DNA from: PXAP01 sp046483315
Lineage (GTDB): Bacteria > Bacteroidota > Bacteroidia > Bacteroidales > PUMT01
NCBI GenBank assembly: GCA_046483315.1
Contig: JAWODJ010000012.1
Span: 5,859-69,858 of the forward strand
DNA: 64,000 nucleotides
Reading direction: 5' to 3'
In this document: positions 43,018 to 51,506 of the stretch, in pieces
Numbering within the stretch: the stretch's first letter is position 1
Layout: each line of letters begins with the position of its first letter
Position numbers and translations under genes: made by a program
Notes under the pieces: generated by a model
What the model was told of the DNA's origin: nothing
The model's input: the letters and a program-made list of their open reading frames with translations, nothing else
Databases searched by the model: none

Positions 43018-44709
43018 TTATTTGGAAATCCTGGAATTTACCATTTCAATAATTTCCCTCTCCATCTCAATACAGTTTTTTTCAATTTCTGATGCTTTTG
43101 AGATAAGAGGCCCTGTAAAGCTTTTATCTTCAATATCGGATGAATTAATACGGACATTCAAAAAGGCACCCATCACGCAGGAGCGGATTGCCAGGGCACC
43201 GACCCCGGCATCGGTCACAGAACCAGGGCTACCTGATTCCACCATAGCTTTGATTACTTCCATAGATCTGTAAGCGGTTTCCATTATCCGAAAGGGTACC
43301 TCTGCCGCATATTTTGTTGCATCCTGAACAGCCTGTTTGCGCAAGGAAATTTCCTCCTCTGTTTTCCGGGGCATTGAAAAAGCTTCCATTATGGCATTGA
43401 AGGCACGTGTATCTTCGTCGACAAGGAACATCAGCTCTTCCTGGTATGCCCTTCCCTTTTCCGCCCATCCGGAAAACTCCTCCCACCTGTCATCCCATCC
43501 GCGCTTATGTGAGGAGAGGTTGGCCACCATGGTTCCCAGTGCAACACCAAGCGCCCCCATTGCAGCTGATACCGAGCCCCCGCCCGGTGCAGGTGATTCA
43601 GATGACGTCTCATCGGCAAAACCGGTCAGTGTCATATCCGCCAGTTTCTTCCCCTCCTTTTCAGCCATTACATATTCAATTATCTTCTTATCAGGTTTGA
43701 ACGGATAGAGATCATCCAGTCCCATCGATTTAACAGCAATTTTGATAATTTCCTTCTCAGGTACACCGACGGACCGCTTCTGTTTTTTAAGAAAATATTT
43801 CCCGGCATCAAGCATTGCTTTCAGAGGAATAAGTCCGACTATCTCCGAACCGGTAACCCTTACCCCCCTGGCTTCGGCCTTTTTAAAAACCTCATCATAG
43901 GCAATATGGACAGGGGTGATGCTGATATTGGTAAGGTTAAGCGAAACCTGGGCTATGCCGAACTCTTCTATGAACCATCCTATGCCCTTTACTGCCTTAA
44001 GTGAACCCGGTATCATCAGCGGGTTACCCTTCTCATCCTTCACAATTTCACCCGTAAGCGGATTCCCCCTTCGCTTTGCCCTGCCCTTTTCACGTACATC
44101 AAAAGCAATTGCATTTGCCCTTCGCGTTGAGGTTGTATTTAAATTCAAATTACAGGCAACAAGAAAGTCCCTTGCACCCACGGCAACGGCGCCGGACTTT
44201 TCATTGAACCGGGCCTTCCCGAAATCAGGTTTCCACTCCTCCCGGCCAAGCTTGTCGGCGAGACCTTCATATTCACCCGAGCGGCAACAGGCAAGGTTTC
44301 TGCGCCTGTCATCAAAGGCAGCATTTTCATAGCAATAGACCGGAATTTCCAGATCCTCGCCGATCCTTCTTGCAAGCTTGCGTGCATATTCCACTGTCTC
44401 TTCCATGCTGATACCGGAGACAGGGACAAGGGGGCACACATCCGTTGCCCCGAAACGGGGATGCGCACCCTTATGTTTCCGCATATCTATCAGTTCAGCA
44501 GCCTTCTTTACCGCCCTGAAGGCAGCCTCGACCGTTTCATCGGGAGGGCCGACAAAGGTCACAACCGTCCGGTTGGTAGCCTTTCCAGGATCCACATCGA
44601 GCAATCTTACCCTTTCAACAGATTCAACTTCATCAGTTATCTGCTTTATGATTTCCATATCGTTTCCCTCACTGAAATTGGGGACACACTCTATTAACCT
44701 CTGTTTCAT
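43018..44709 (-). CDS. ftcD: formiminotransferase-cyclodeaminase
   Basis: Bifunctional cytoplasmic enzyme of 563 residues for the last steps of histidine degradation. It transfers the formimino group of formiminoglutamate to tetrahydrofolate and then releases ammonia. The formiminotransferase half (about 1-330) opens with LIECVPNFSEGNDMEIIKQI and has TNRTVVTFVGPP and RKHKGAHPRFGATDVCPLVP. The cyclodeaminase half (about 365-563) has SPAPGGGSVSAAMGALGVALG. Most bacteria have separate enzymes. The fused form is shared with animals and several Bacteroidota. It follows hutI by 106 bp. Confidence 0.95.
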   Translation of the reverse strand: MKQRLIECVPNFSEGNDMEIIKQITDEVESVERVRLLDVDPGKATNRTVVTFVGPPDETVEAAFRAVKKAAELIDMRKHKGAHPRFGATDVCPLVPVSGISMEETVEYARKLARRIGEDLEIPVYCYENAAFDDRRRNLACCRSGEYEGLADKLGREEWKPDFGKARFNEKSGAVAVGARDFLVACNLNLNTTSTRRANAIAFDVREKGRAKRRGNPLTGEIVKDEKGNPLMIPGSLKAVKGIGWFIEEFGIAQVSLNLTNISITPVHIAYDEVFKKAEARGVRVTGSEIVGLIPLKAMLDAGKYFLKKQKRSVGVPEKEIIKIAVKSMGLDDLYPFKPDKKIIEYVMAEKEGKKLADMTLTGFADETSSESPAPGGGSVSAAMGALGVALGTMVANLSSHKRGWDDRWEEFSGWAEKGRAYQEELMFLVDEDTRAFNAIMEAFSMPRKTEEEISLRKQAVQDATKYAAEVPFRIMETAYRSMEVIKAMVESGSPGSVTDAGVGALAIRSCVMGAFLNVRINSSDIEDKSFTGPLISKASEIEKNCIEMEREIIEMVNSRISK

Positions 44710-44815
44710 AACTGGTAAATTTATTAATTACTATCTATGTTAACCGCTGTCTCACAGTAAAATACTGCGACTGTTATTACCGGCAACAGTAATGATAATG
44801 TTACCCTGCGCAGGA

Positions 44816-46105
44816 TCACTGTATCTCGCCTTTCAGAATAACTGTATCTATAAGGTCGCTGCCATAGGCATACGGGATGAACTCATAACCGGGAACCTGT
44901 TTTGTGATGATAAGATTGGCCGTCTTACCCCGGGCGATGGAGCCGGCATTTTTTTCAACTCCCATTGCGTATGCCCCGTTAATGGTAACCGCATTGATAA
45001 CCTCTTCGGGTACCATCCTGAGTTTTATACATCCGAGTGACATTATAAACTTCATATTCCCTGAAGGGGAAGAACCCGGATTGTAATCCGAGGCCATAGC
45101 CACGGGAAGTCCGGCATCGATCATTTTCCTTGCCGGGGGATATTCCATGCCAAGAAAAAAGGCTGCTCCCGGCAACAGGGTAGGCATGGTGTCACCCGCC
45201 AGCAGGGCATCAATCTCATCTTTCCCGGTAAATTCGAGATGATCAACCGAAAGGGCATTGTGTTTAACCCCTGCCTGTATGCCACCGGAATAATCCAGCT
45301 CATTTGCATGTATCTTCCCCCTTAGCCCGTACCTGCTCCCTGCCAGAAGTATACGCTCAGTATCCTCAACCGTAAAAAACCCGCGATCACAGAAAACATC
45401 AATATAGTCGGCCAGACCCTCCTCTGCAACACGGGGAATCATATCATCTACAACCAGGTCAACATAGGCACTCCTGCGGTCTTTGTACCCGGCAGGCAGG
45501 GCATGTGCCCCCAGGAAACTGGAGCGGATAATAAGAGGTGTTGTCTCTTTCAGACGCCTGATTACGCGCAGCATCTTTATTTCATCATCAGGAGTGAGAC
45601 CGTAGCCGCTTTTAATTTCCACCGCACCGGTACCGAGTCTGATGATCTCATTTACCCTTTCAAGTGACTGCATGTAGAGGTCGTCTTCAGATGTCTGCTG
45701 CAGCAACGTGGCAGAATTGAGTATTCCCCCTCCCCTTTTGGCTATCTCCTCATATGATAGTCCGCGTATCTTATCTATATACTCGATCTCACGGCTTCCG
45801 GCATAAACCAGGTGAGTGTGCGAATCACAGAAAGAAGGAAAAACAAGTCTGCCGCTTGCATCAATTTGTAAAGGATCTTCGCCTTCTTCTTCTGAAGGAC
45901 GTCCAGGTCTGCTGCCGGTAAAACCGGTATCACCAAACTTATCCGAAAGATCCTCCATCCTTCCGAAGTCCTCAATTTTCCCGTTCTTTATCAGCAACCA
46001 GGAGTTTTCAAGTACCGGCAGAACCGACATGTCATCTCCGGCAACCTTCCTGCGCGGAATATCCTCGATCTGCACAAGCATTTTTATATTTTTTATCAGC
46101 AGCAT
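44816..46105 (-). CDS. hutI: imidazolonepropionase
   Basis: Amidohydrolase-fold enzyme of 429 residues that opens the ring of 4-imidazolone-5-propionate to formiminoglutamate, the substrate of the downstream FtcD. Motifs: metal-binding CDSHTHLVYAGSREIEY, EIKSGYGLTPDDEIKMLRVIRRL, KIHANELDYSGGIQAG, SVDHLEF and SDYNPGSSPSGN. Length fits the family. hutH and hutU, which act earlier in the pathway, are not in this window. Confidence 0.95.
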   Translation of the reverse strand: MLLIKNIKMLVQIEDIPRRKVAGDDMSVLPVLENSWLLIKNGKIEDFGRMEDLSDKFGDTGFTGSRPGRPSEEEGEDPLQIDASGRLVFPSFCDSHTHLVYAGSREIEYIDKIRGLSYEEIAKRGGGILNSATLLQQTSEDDLYMQSLERVNEIIRLGTGAVEIKSGYGLTPDDEIKMLRVIRRLKETTPLIIRSSFLGAHALPAGYKDRRSAYVDLVVDDMIPRVAEEGLADYIDVFCDRGFFTVEDTERILLAGSRYGLRGKIHANELDYSGGIQAGVKHNALSVDHLEFTGKDEIDALLAGDTMPTLLPGAAFFLGMEYPPARKMIDAGLPVAMASDYNPGSSPSGNMKFIMSLGCIKLRMVPEEVINAVTINGAYAMGVEKNAGSIARGKTANLIITKQVPGYEFIPYAYGSDLIDTVILKGEIQ

Positions 46106-46304
46106 TGAACCCGGTATTTTATCAAAAGTCTAATCCAACCATAGCAAACACCATAATAAGCGTTTACGAAAATAATAATAAATATCTACAGTGAAAAATC
46201 AACCCTGCCGGCACGGTAACCTTACCATGAAGAATTCCGGCATAAACAACAATCATGATTATTTGATACACGATCACTGTTCACAAGCCGGCCTTTACCC
46301 GGGA

Positions 46305-47459
46305 TCAAAGGCCCCTCAGCAGGTATGCAATCATAACACCAAGGTAGTTACCGGCAGCATAGCCTATTATACCTACCGTCAGGCCTGACACAATAACTTC
46401 CCTGTTTTTAAGGGAGGCCGCAATGACGGGCACAAAAGGGGGAGAGCATATAAAAGCTGTTGAAGTGATCATAACGGTGTCGGTATCAATCCCGAAGATG
46501 CGGGACAATATTACCTGAACAAGGAGAGATCCGAAAACGGCCAGGGTAACGTAAAGGAGGATAGAGGGACTTGCGGCAACAAATCTCTGGATGTCGGCCA
46601 TCGAAGCTACCACTATACTGAAGATGAGAATAAAGTACATTCCGAGTTCAAATGTCTTCTCCGTACGGTTAACCGCAGGAATAAGCGAGGCAAGGATACC
46701 CAGTGTGGTGATAAGCAGAATAACGACTGCCATCTGTGCATTTTCAGGCAAAATTAAGCTGACCCCACCACTAACGGCAAAAATCAGAACTGACAATCCA
46801 AATGTTTTGAGAAGAGGGATAAAAATACCCTTTCTTAATATCCCACGGTAAGGGTCTTCACCGTCAAAGTTTTTGATGGAGGAGTATTCCGGGTCAACAT
46901 GCCTGTAGGCAGGCAAAAACCTGAGAAAAAAACGCTGTCCGACCGATAACATGAAGAGCAGGTAAAAAACCCCTATTATAAGATCATAGGTGTGGGTAAC
47001 AACATAAATAGTTTCATCCACATCAAGGGCAAGCTTTATGGAAGCAAGGTTTGGTGTGCCCCCGGTATAAACTCCCACCAGCATTCCTGAAACCTTCCAC
47101 AGATCGTTTATCTCATGACCCCTGAACAGGAAAAACCCGATAATCACCATTGACAATACACCAGTAAGGGCAAAAAGCATTGAAAGCATTGTTGTTCCGG
47201 CAACATTGAACCATCTTCTGATATTTACGGAGAAAAGCAGTAAGGGAATGGCCAGTGGAATAGTCAGTGTAGTCAGAACATCCTGGATTGTTGCTGCCGG
47301 TTCAATCAGCGGCAGTATGCCGGCATTTCCCAGTAACAGTCCGATAAGGTACGCTATTATTACGGCACCAAGTTTGTTCACCCACCGGTACCGGCGGCAA
47401 AGATGAAGGATAAGGAATGGTGTGAACAGGTAAAAGATAACAAGTAAAGCTGATGCCAT
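46305..47459 (-). CDS. DUF819 family transporter-like membrane protein
   Basis: Polytopic inner-membrane protein of 384 residues with about ten to eleven helices. Family phrases: KLGAVIIAYLIGLLLGNAG, VSGMLVGVYTGGTPNLASIKLALDV and MITSTAFICSPPFVPVIAASLKNREV. The TGGTPN motif resembles those of carboxylate/anion transporters. The family has no proven substrate. It follows the hut genes by about 200 bp on the same strand, so amino-acid or related transport is a guess from context. Confidence 0.85.
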   Translation of the reverse strand: MASALLVIFYLFTPFLILHLCRRYRWVNKLGAVIIAYLIGLLLGNAGILPLIEPAATIQDVLTTLTIPLAIPLLLFSVNIRRWFNVAGTTMLSMLFALTGVLSMVIIGFFLFRGHEINDLWKVSGMLVGVYTGGTPNLASIKLALDVDETIYVVTHTYDLIIGVFYLLFMLSVGQRFFLRFLPAYRHVDPEYSSIKNFDGEDPYRGILRKGIFIPLLKTFGLSVLIFAVSGGVSLILPENAQMAVVILLITTLGILASLIPAVNRTEKTFELGMYFILIFSIVVASMADIQRFVAASPSILLYVTLAVFGSLLVQVILSRIFGIDTDTVMITSTAFICSPPFVPVIAASLKNREVIVSGLTVGIIGYAAGNYLGVMIAYLLRGL

Positions 47460-47743
47460 AAAAAGTTATTTATGGTTATAAAGAAACGCAAATAACCAAA
47501 TAAATGCAGATAAAAACAAGAAATTCGCCAATAAAGCAGGGCATTTCCTTCACGGCAGGCATTCCTGTTCCTGACTGAATTATATACTGTACCGGAAAAT
47601 CAACCGGCTGGATAACATTGCATAATCCGGTTTATAAGAGGCTTTAACCCGTACAATAATATTGCATAAATTTTAATTACCCGGTTACTATTTATTATTT
47701 TTATCTATTTTTGCTTTCAGTAATCAATTAAACCTATACAAAT

Positions 47744-48226
47744 ATGTTGCACAGAATTACCGGCATAATGGCAATCATTATGATTTTTGCCTCATGCAGC
47801 TCAAACCAGTCCGGTAGTGCCGGGCTTTCAGAAAACGAAACCCTGGAAGTAAGTATAACAGATCTTCTTTCCGATCCGCTCCGGTACGACAACCAAACAG
47901 TTAAAATAGAGGGGATGATATCCCATGTTTGCCGGCACAGCGGCGACAAAATGAGAATGCTGCAGGATGATTCGGATCTCAGCATCCAGGTTATGCTGGG
48001 AGACTTCACAGGTCAGTTCGACACTGAATCGGAAGGAATGAGGGTTTCAGTTACCGGCACCCTGGTTACCGAAGTCACCAACATGGATGAACTGGAAGCT
48101 CACAGCCATGAAGACGAAGAGCACGACTGTGAAGACACCCGTCAGGCGGTGGAAATAATGAAGGCCAGGGGGCTGGACGCCGACATACGGACATATATTG
48201 CACTTAATCAATACGAAACACAATAA
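47744..48226 (+). CDS. His/Cys-rich OB-fold-like lipoprotein
   Basis: Lipoprotein of 160 residues with signal ending at Cys18 (IFASC). The mature part reads like an OB-fold domain: ITDLLSDPLRYDNQTVKIEGMISHVCRHSGDKMRMLQDD, then SIQVMLGDF and VSVTGTLV. Possible metal ligands cluster at two places: His61, Cys63, His65 and, in the acidic C-terminal region, His120, His122, His127, Cys129. A -7 motif TATTTTTG lies at 47706-47713. The PepSY-type gene follows by 102 bp. No named family was recognised. A metal-binding role is inferred only from residue clustering. Confidence 0.7.
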   Translation: MLHRITGIMAIIMIFASCSSNQSGSAGLSENETLEVSITDLLSDPLRYDNQTVKIEGMISHVCRHSGDKMRMLQDDSDLSIQVMLGDFTGQFDTESEGMRVSVTGTLVTEVTNMDELEAHSHEDEEHDCEDTRQAVEIMKARGLDADIRTYIALNQYETQ

Positions 48227-48328
48227 ATAACAGATCCTTAATTCATCCGGTGTGCCCCCTTTCCGTCAGGGACAGGGGCCTTCTGTCCGGAACGGATCAT
48301 TTTTCAAACAGGGTTTTACCTGCTAGTT

Positions 48329-48880
48329 ATGAAGCTGCGGAAACTTAACAGGATACTTCACAGGGACCTGGGATATTTTTTTTTCGGCATGACCATTATT
48401 TACGCCCTTTCAGGTATTGCACTCAATCACAGGCATGAGTGGAACCCGAATTATATTATCACACAGGAGGAATTTCAAAAAGAGATAAATTCTGATCCCT
48501 CGGAAATTGACAGGGAATTTGCCCTCGAAATACTTAAGGAATTTAATATTGATGCCACTTACAGAACACATCTTGTATCGGGTAACAATTTCAGGATCTT
48601 TATAGAAGGGGGATCTGTCACCATCGACCTTGCCCGGGGAGAAGGAAGCATGGAGATCATAAGGAAAAGACCCCTTTTCAACGAGATCAATTTCTTGCAT
48701 TACAATACCCCGCAGAGATTATGGACATGGTTTTCTGATATTTATGCCGGGGGACTAATTATCATTGCAATTACCGGGCTTTTTATAATAAGAGGCAAAA
48801 AGGGGATTACCGGCAGGGGGGCATGGATGGTATCACTGGGTATAATTATCCCCCTTATCTTCCTTTATTTTTACCTGTAA
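48329..48880 (+). CDS. PepSY-associated membrane protein
   Basis: Membrane protein of 183 residues. An N-terminal helix (YFFFGMTIIYALSGIALNH) preceded by LHRDLG, a periplasmic PepSY-like segment (about 35-130), and two C-terminal helices (DIYAGGLIIIAITGLFIIRG and the last 20 residues). Motifs HRDLGYFFFG, ALNHRHEWNP and NFLHYNTPQRLWTWFSDIYA are typical of the family, in which His residues may hold haem or metal. It is convergent with fabI and probably works with the lipoprotein upstream. Confidence 0.8.
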   Translation: MKLRKLNRILHRDLGYFFFGMTIIYALSGIALNHRHEWNPNYIITQEEFQKEINSDPSEIDREFALEILKEFNIDATYRTHLVSGNNFRIFIEGGSVTIDLARGEGSMEIIRKRPLFNEINFLHYNTPQRLWTWFSDIYAGGLIIIAITGLFIIRGKKGITGRGAWMVSLGIIIPLIFLYFYL

Positions 48881-48908
48881 TCATGGAAACTGCACTGCCG
48901 GGGCAATG

Positions 48909-49739
48909 TCAGTCACATGGCCGGAAGCTCTTATCGTACTGATGCATAGCTTTTGCGCTCATGCCCATACTTGAAAAACCACCGTCATGAAAAAGATTCT
49001 GCATGGTGACCTTCCTTGTCAGATCAGAAAAGAGGGTTATGCAGTAATCAGCGCACTCTTCTGCCGAAGCATTTCCAAGGGGCGACATTCTTTCGGTGAA
49101 GTCGACCAGAGAATCAAACCCTTTTACTCCGCTGCCGGCAGTTGTAGGTGTGGGAGATTGAGATACGGTATTGATCCTGATCTTTTTGTCACGCCCGTAT
49201 ATATACCCGAAACTCCTTGCAATGGATTCAAGGAGTGCCTTTGCATCTGCCATGTCATTATATCCGTAAAGGGTACGCTGGGCGGCAACATAAGTAAGTG
49301 CCACTACAGAACCCCAATCGTTTATGGCATCGAGGCGACGGGCTACCTGCAGGGTCTTGTGAAATGACAAGGCAGAAATATCGAGGGTTTTCTGGTAAAA
49401 ATCGTAGTTAATATCATCGTAAGGGACTCCTTTCCTGACGTTGGGAGACATCCCGATGGAATGCAGCACAAAATCTATTTTGCCCCCGTATTTTTCTGTG
49501 GCACCGGCAAACACCTTTTCCAGGTCATTAACATCTGTGGCATCGGCAGTTATAACCGAAGTATTACATACCTCAGCCAGTTTTTCCGTTTCTCCGAAAC
49601 GGATTGCTGCGGGAGCATTGGAGAGGATAAATTCAGCACCCTGACCATAAGCCTTTTCGGCAACTTTCCATGCAATTGATTTTTCATTGAGCGCACCAAA
49701 AATAATTCCCTTTTTACCCTGAAGTAAATTACAAACCAT
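48909..49739 (-). CDS. fabI: enoyl-ACP reductase FabI
   Basis: NADH-dependent enoyl-acyl carrier protein reductase of fatty-acid elongation, 276 residues from ATG 49739 (MVCNLLQGKKGIIFGALNEK). The upstream extension of the frame is poor and lacks conservation. Cofactor region NEKSIAWKVAEKAYGQGAE, HSIGMSPNVRKG, and the active-site pair Tyr160-x6-Lys167 (YGYNDMADAK) are present. FabI is the triclosan/isoniazid-type target. It is the only fatty-acid synthesis gene in the window and is transcribed alone. Confidence 0.95.
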   Translation of the reverse strand: MVCNLLQGKKGIIFGALNEKSIAWKVAEKAYGQGAEFILSNAPAAIRFGETEKLAEVCNTSVITADATDVNDLEKVFAGATEKYGGKIDFVLHSIGMSPNVRKGVPYDDINYDFYQKTLDISALSFHKTLQVARRLDAINDWGSVVALTYVAAQRTLYGYNDMADAKALLESIARSFGYIYGRDKKIRINTVSQSPTPTTAGSGVKGFDSLVDFTERMSPLGNASAEECADYCITLFSDLTRKVTMQNLFHDGGFSSMGMSAKAMHQYDKSFRPCD

Positions 49740-49899
49740 ATTAATAGTTTTTGTTAAACAGCAATAAGCAATCAAACTGCCGGAACTACCGAGGTAATCC
49801 GGCACTCAAATCCCAAAACAGCTACAAATATAAATGATTTTTGCAACTGTTAAATACTTCTATAAAGCATTAAAACCTGCATGAAAAATCGACGAAGTC

Positions 49900-49942
49900 A
49901 AATTTTTTCAGCCAATCTAAACACAGACGGATGAAAAAATTT
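49900..49942. repeat. palindrome related to the 17.9-kb element
   Basis: AAATTTTTTCA (49900-49910) pairs with TGAAAAAATTT (49932-49942), 11 bp perfect, around 21 bases. Together with ATGAAAAA and AAGTC-AAATTTT just left of it, it matches parts of the element at 17890-18003. It overlaps the stop codon of the Omp85-type gene and may help end its transcript. Confidence 0.5.
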
Positions 49943-51297
49943 TAAAACAGATAATTAAGTCCGATATACAATCCGCCACCGCCATCACGTTTGTCCAGTG
50001 GCTTACCGTAATCAACGGCAACGATGAAGTTCTCGTTCATGGCAATTCTGAAACCCCCGCCCAGGGCAATATGCAGTGACTCCTCACTATCGTTGTATAA
50101 ATCCTGAAAGTCCGGGTCGTCAGGTTCAGCTATCTTCTTCCTGTCCAGAACCTGTCCGCCATCCATAAAACCATTAAGGGCCAGATAGATATTCTGGTTG
50201 AACAGTACAGTACGGTAAAACTTCCAGCGCAGTTCGAAATTACCAAATGCCATGGCATCGCCTACAATCCGGTTCCTTAATACCCCCCTTACCGTTTTTG
50301 AACCACCCAGTCCGTCAGTATTGGAGGAAAGCGAAAAAGAGTTGATCATGTAAGGCAGCATATAGAACGGGACGTTCCCTTCGAGGGTGCCCTGGTAGTT
50401 TAGCCTGTAGGCAAAGGAAAGGTCTTTTTCAATTATGGTGAAATACTGCCTGTGGGTCAGTGATATCCTCGAATAGGAAAAATCGCCGTTACCCATGAAT
50501 CCGGGAGCTGTAAAAACAACCGCCTCCGACCACATTCCCGACATCGGGTTTGGCTCGTTATCGCGCGAATCATATACAATTCCCAGTTTAAGATGATGGG
50601 TATTACCCCCGTCCCGCTCTTCCGGCGAAATAATCCCCCAGTCCACATACTGCTCAAACAGACCATCCACATCAGTGGGAAGTTTGTCTTCTTCATCCTG
50701 CCCCTCATTCAGGGCTTCAATATCAACAGGCGCAATACTGGTATTCATCAGTCCCAGTCCACCAATCCACCGTAGCTGTTTCCCGGCCAGCCGACCCTGG
50801 AAATCGAGCGTAAATCGGAACATATTTCGCTCATGCCTGTAGAACATGCGACTTTTGTATTCGTTATTTTCAGGATCATCATCCTCCCATACAGATCTGT
50901 ATTCAGCATTATACCCGTTAAACCCGTAAAAATCAAGCGCCTTCTCCGTAAAATAACTCAGGTCGGCGGTAACACGTATATCAGGGATAAGATATTCGGA
51001 GTCATAAAACAACCTGTTAACCCCGCTGCCCTTGGTATACCTGGATATCTCGGCATACAACGAATGCATATATTTCGGGTATGATGACCCGTCACCAAAA
51101 TAATACAGGTTCACAAGTCCGCCATACTGGAAACCAAGATCTGTATTATACGAAACGGCAGGAAGAGCACCGAATGTCCATCCCGTCTTCGCGGACTCTT
51201 CATCTTCAGTACCGGCTGAAATAGCGTTTACCGTAATGGAAAACAACAGAGTAACCCAGATAATAATTATCAGTGCCCGAATTTTTATACTGTTCAT
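49942..51297 (-). CDS. Omp85/BamA-TamA type outer-membrane barrel protein
   Basis: Exported protein of 451 residues with a signal peptide (about 1-28). It has no POTRA domain. The rest is a 16-strand-like barrel: TGWTFGALPAVSYNTDLGFQYGGLVNLYYFGDG near the N-terminus, TRGVLRNR-type phrase GSKTVRGVLRNRIVGDAMAFGNFELRWKF, and the end FIVAVDYGKPLDKRDGGGGLYIGLNYLF. The SKTVRG phrase is close to the VRGF/Y motif of Omp85 proteins. It may be a small surface antigen-type porin rather than an insertase. Confidence 0.8.
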   Translation of the reverse strand: MNSIKIRALIIIIWVTLLFSITVNAISAGTEDEESAKTGWTFGALPAVSYNTDLGFQYGGLVNLYYFGDGSSYPKYMHSLYAEISRYTKGSGVNRLFYDSEYLIPDIRVTADLSYFTEKALDFYGFNGYNAEYRSVWEDDDPENNEYKSRMFYRHERNMFRFTLDFQGRLAGKQLRWIGGLGLMNTSIAPVDIEALNEGQDEEDKLPTDVDGLFEQYVDWGIISPEERDGGNTHHLKLGIVYDSRDNEPNPMSGMWSEAVVFTAPGFMGNGDFSYSRISLTHRQYFTIIEKDLSFAYRLNYQGTLEGNVPFYMLPYMINSFSLSSNTDGLGGSKTVRGVLRNRIVGDAMAFGNFELRWKFYRTVLFNQNIYLALNGFMDGGQVLDRKKIAEPDDPDFQDLYNDSEESLHIALGGGFRIAMNENFIVAVDYGKPLDKRDGGGGLYIGLNYLF

Positions 51298-51386
51298 ATT
51301 TGAATGAATTTAGGTAAGTAATAATAACAGTAAAGAAAGCAAGAAAAATAATTATAAGAATAATAAAAAATATATTATCCCATTTT

Positions 51387-51419
51387 TTTGTAATTTACGG
51401 CACATTTCAATTATATTTG
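51387..51419 (+). promoter_or_regulatory. promoter candidate of the penicillin acylase gene
   Basis: TTTG (51387-51390) and TATATTTG (51412-51419) with a 21-bp gap. Spacing is 2 bp longer than consensus. It gives a leader of about 80 nt before ATG 51507. Confidence 0.45.
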
Positions 51420-51506
51420 ATTATAGTGAACTGATTGTTAATGCAGTTATATAAACGGCCGACCGCCGTTATTTTTAAAACATATATCAAACTTAATCTC
51501 ACCAAA

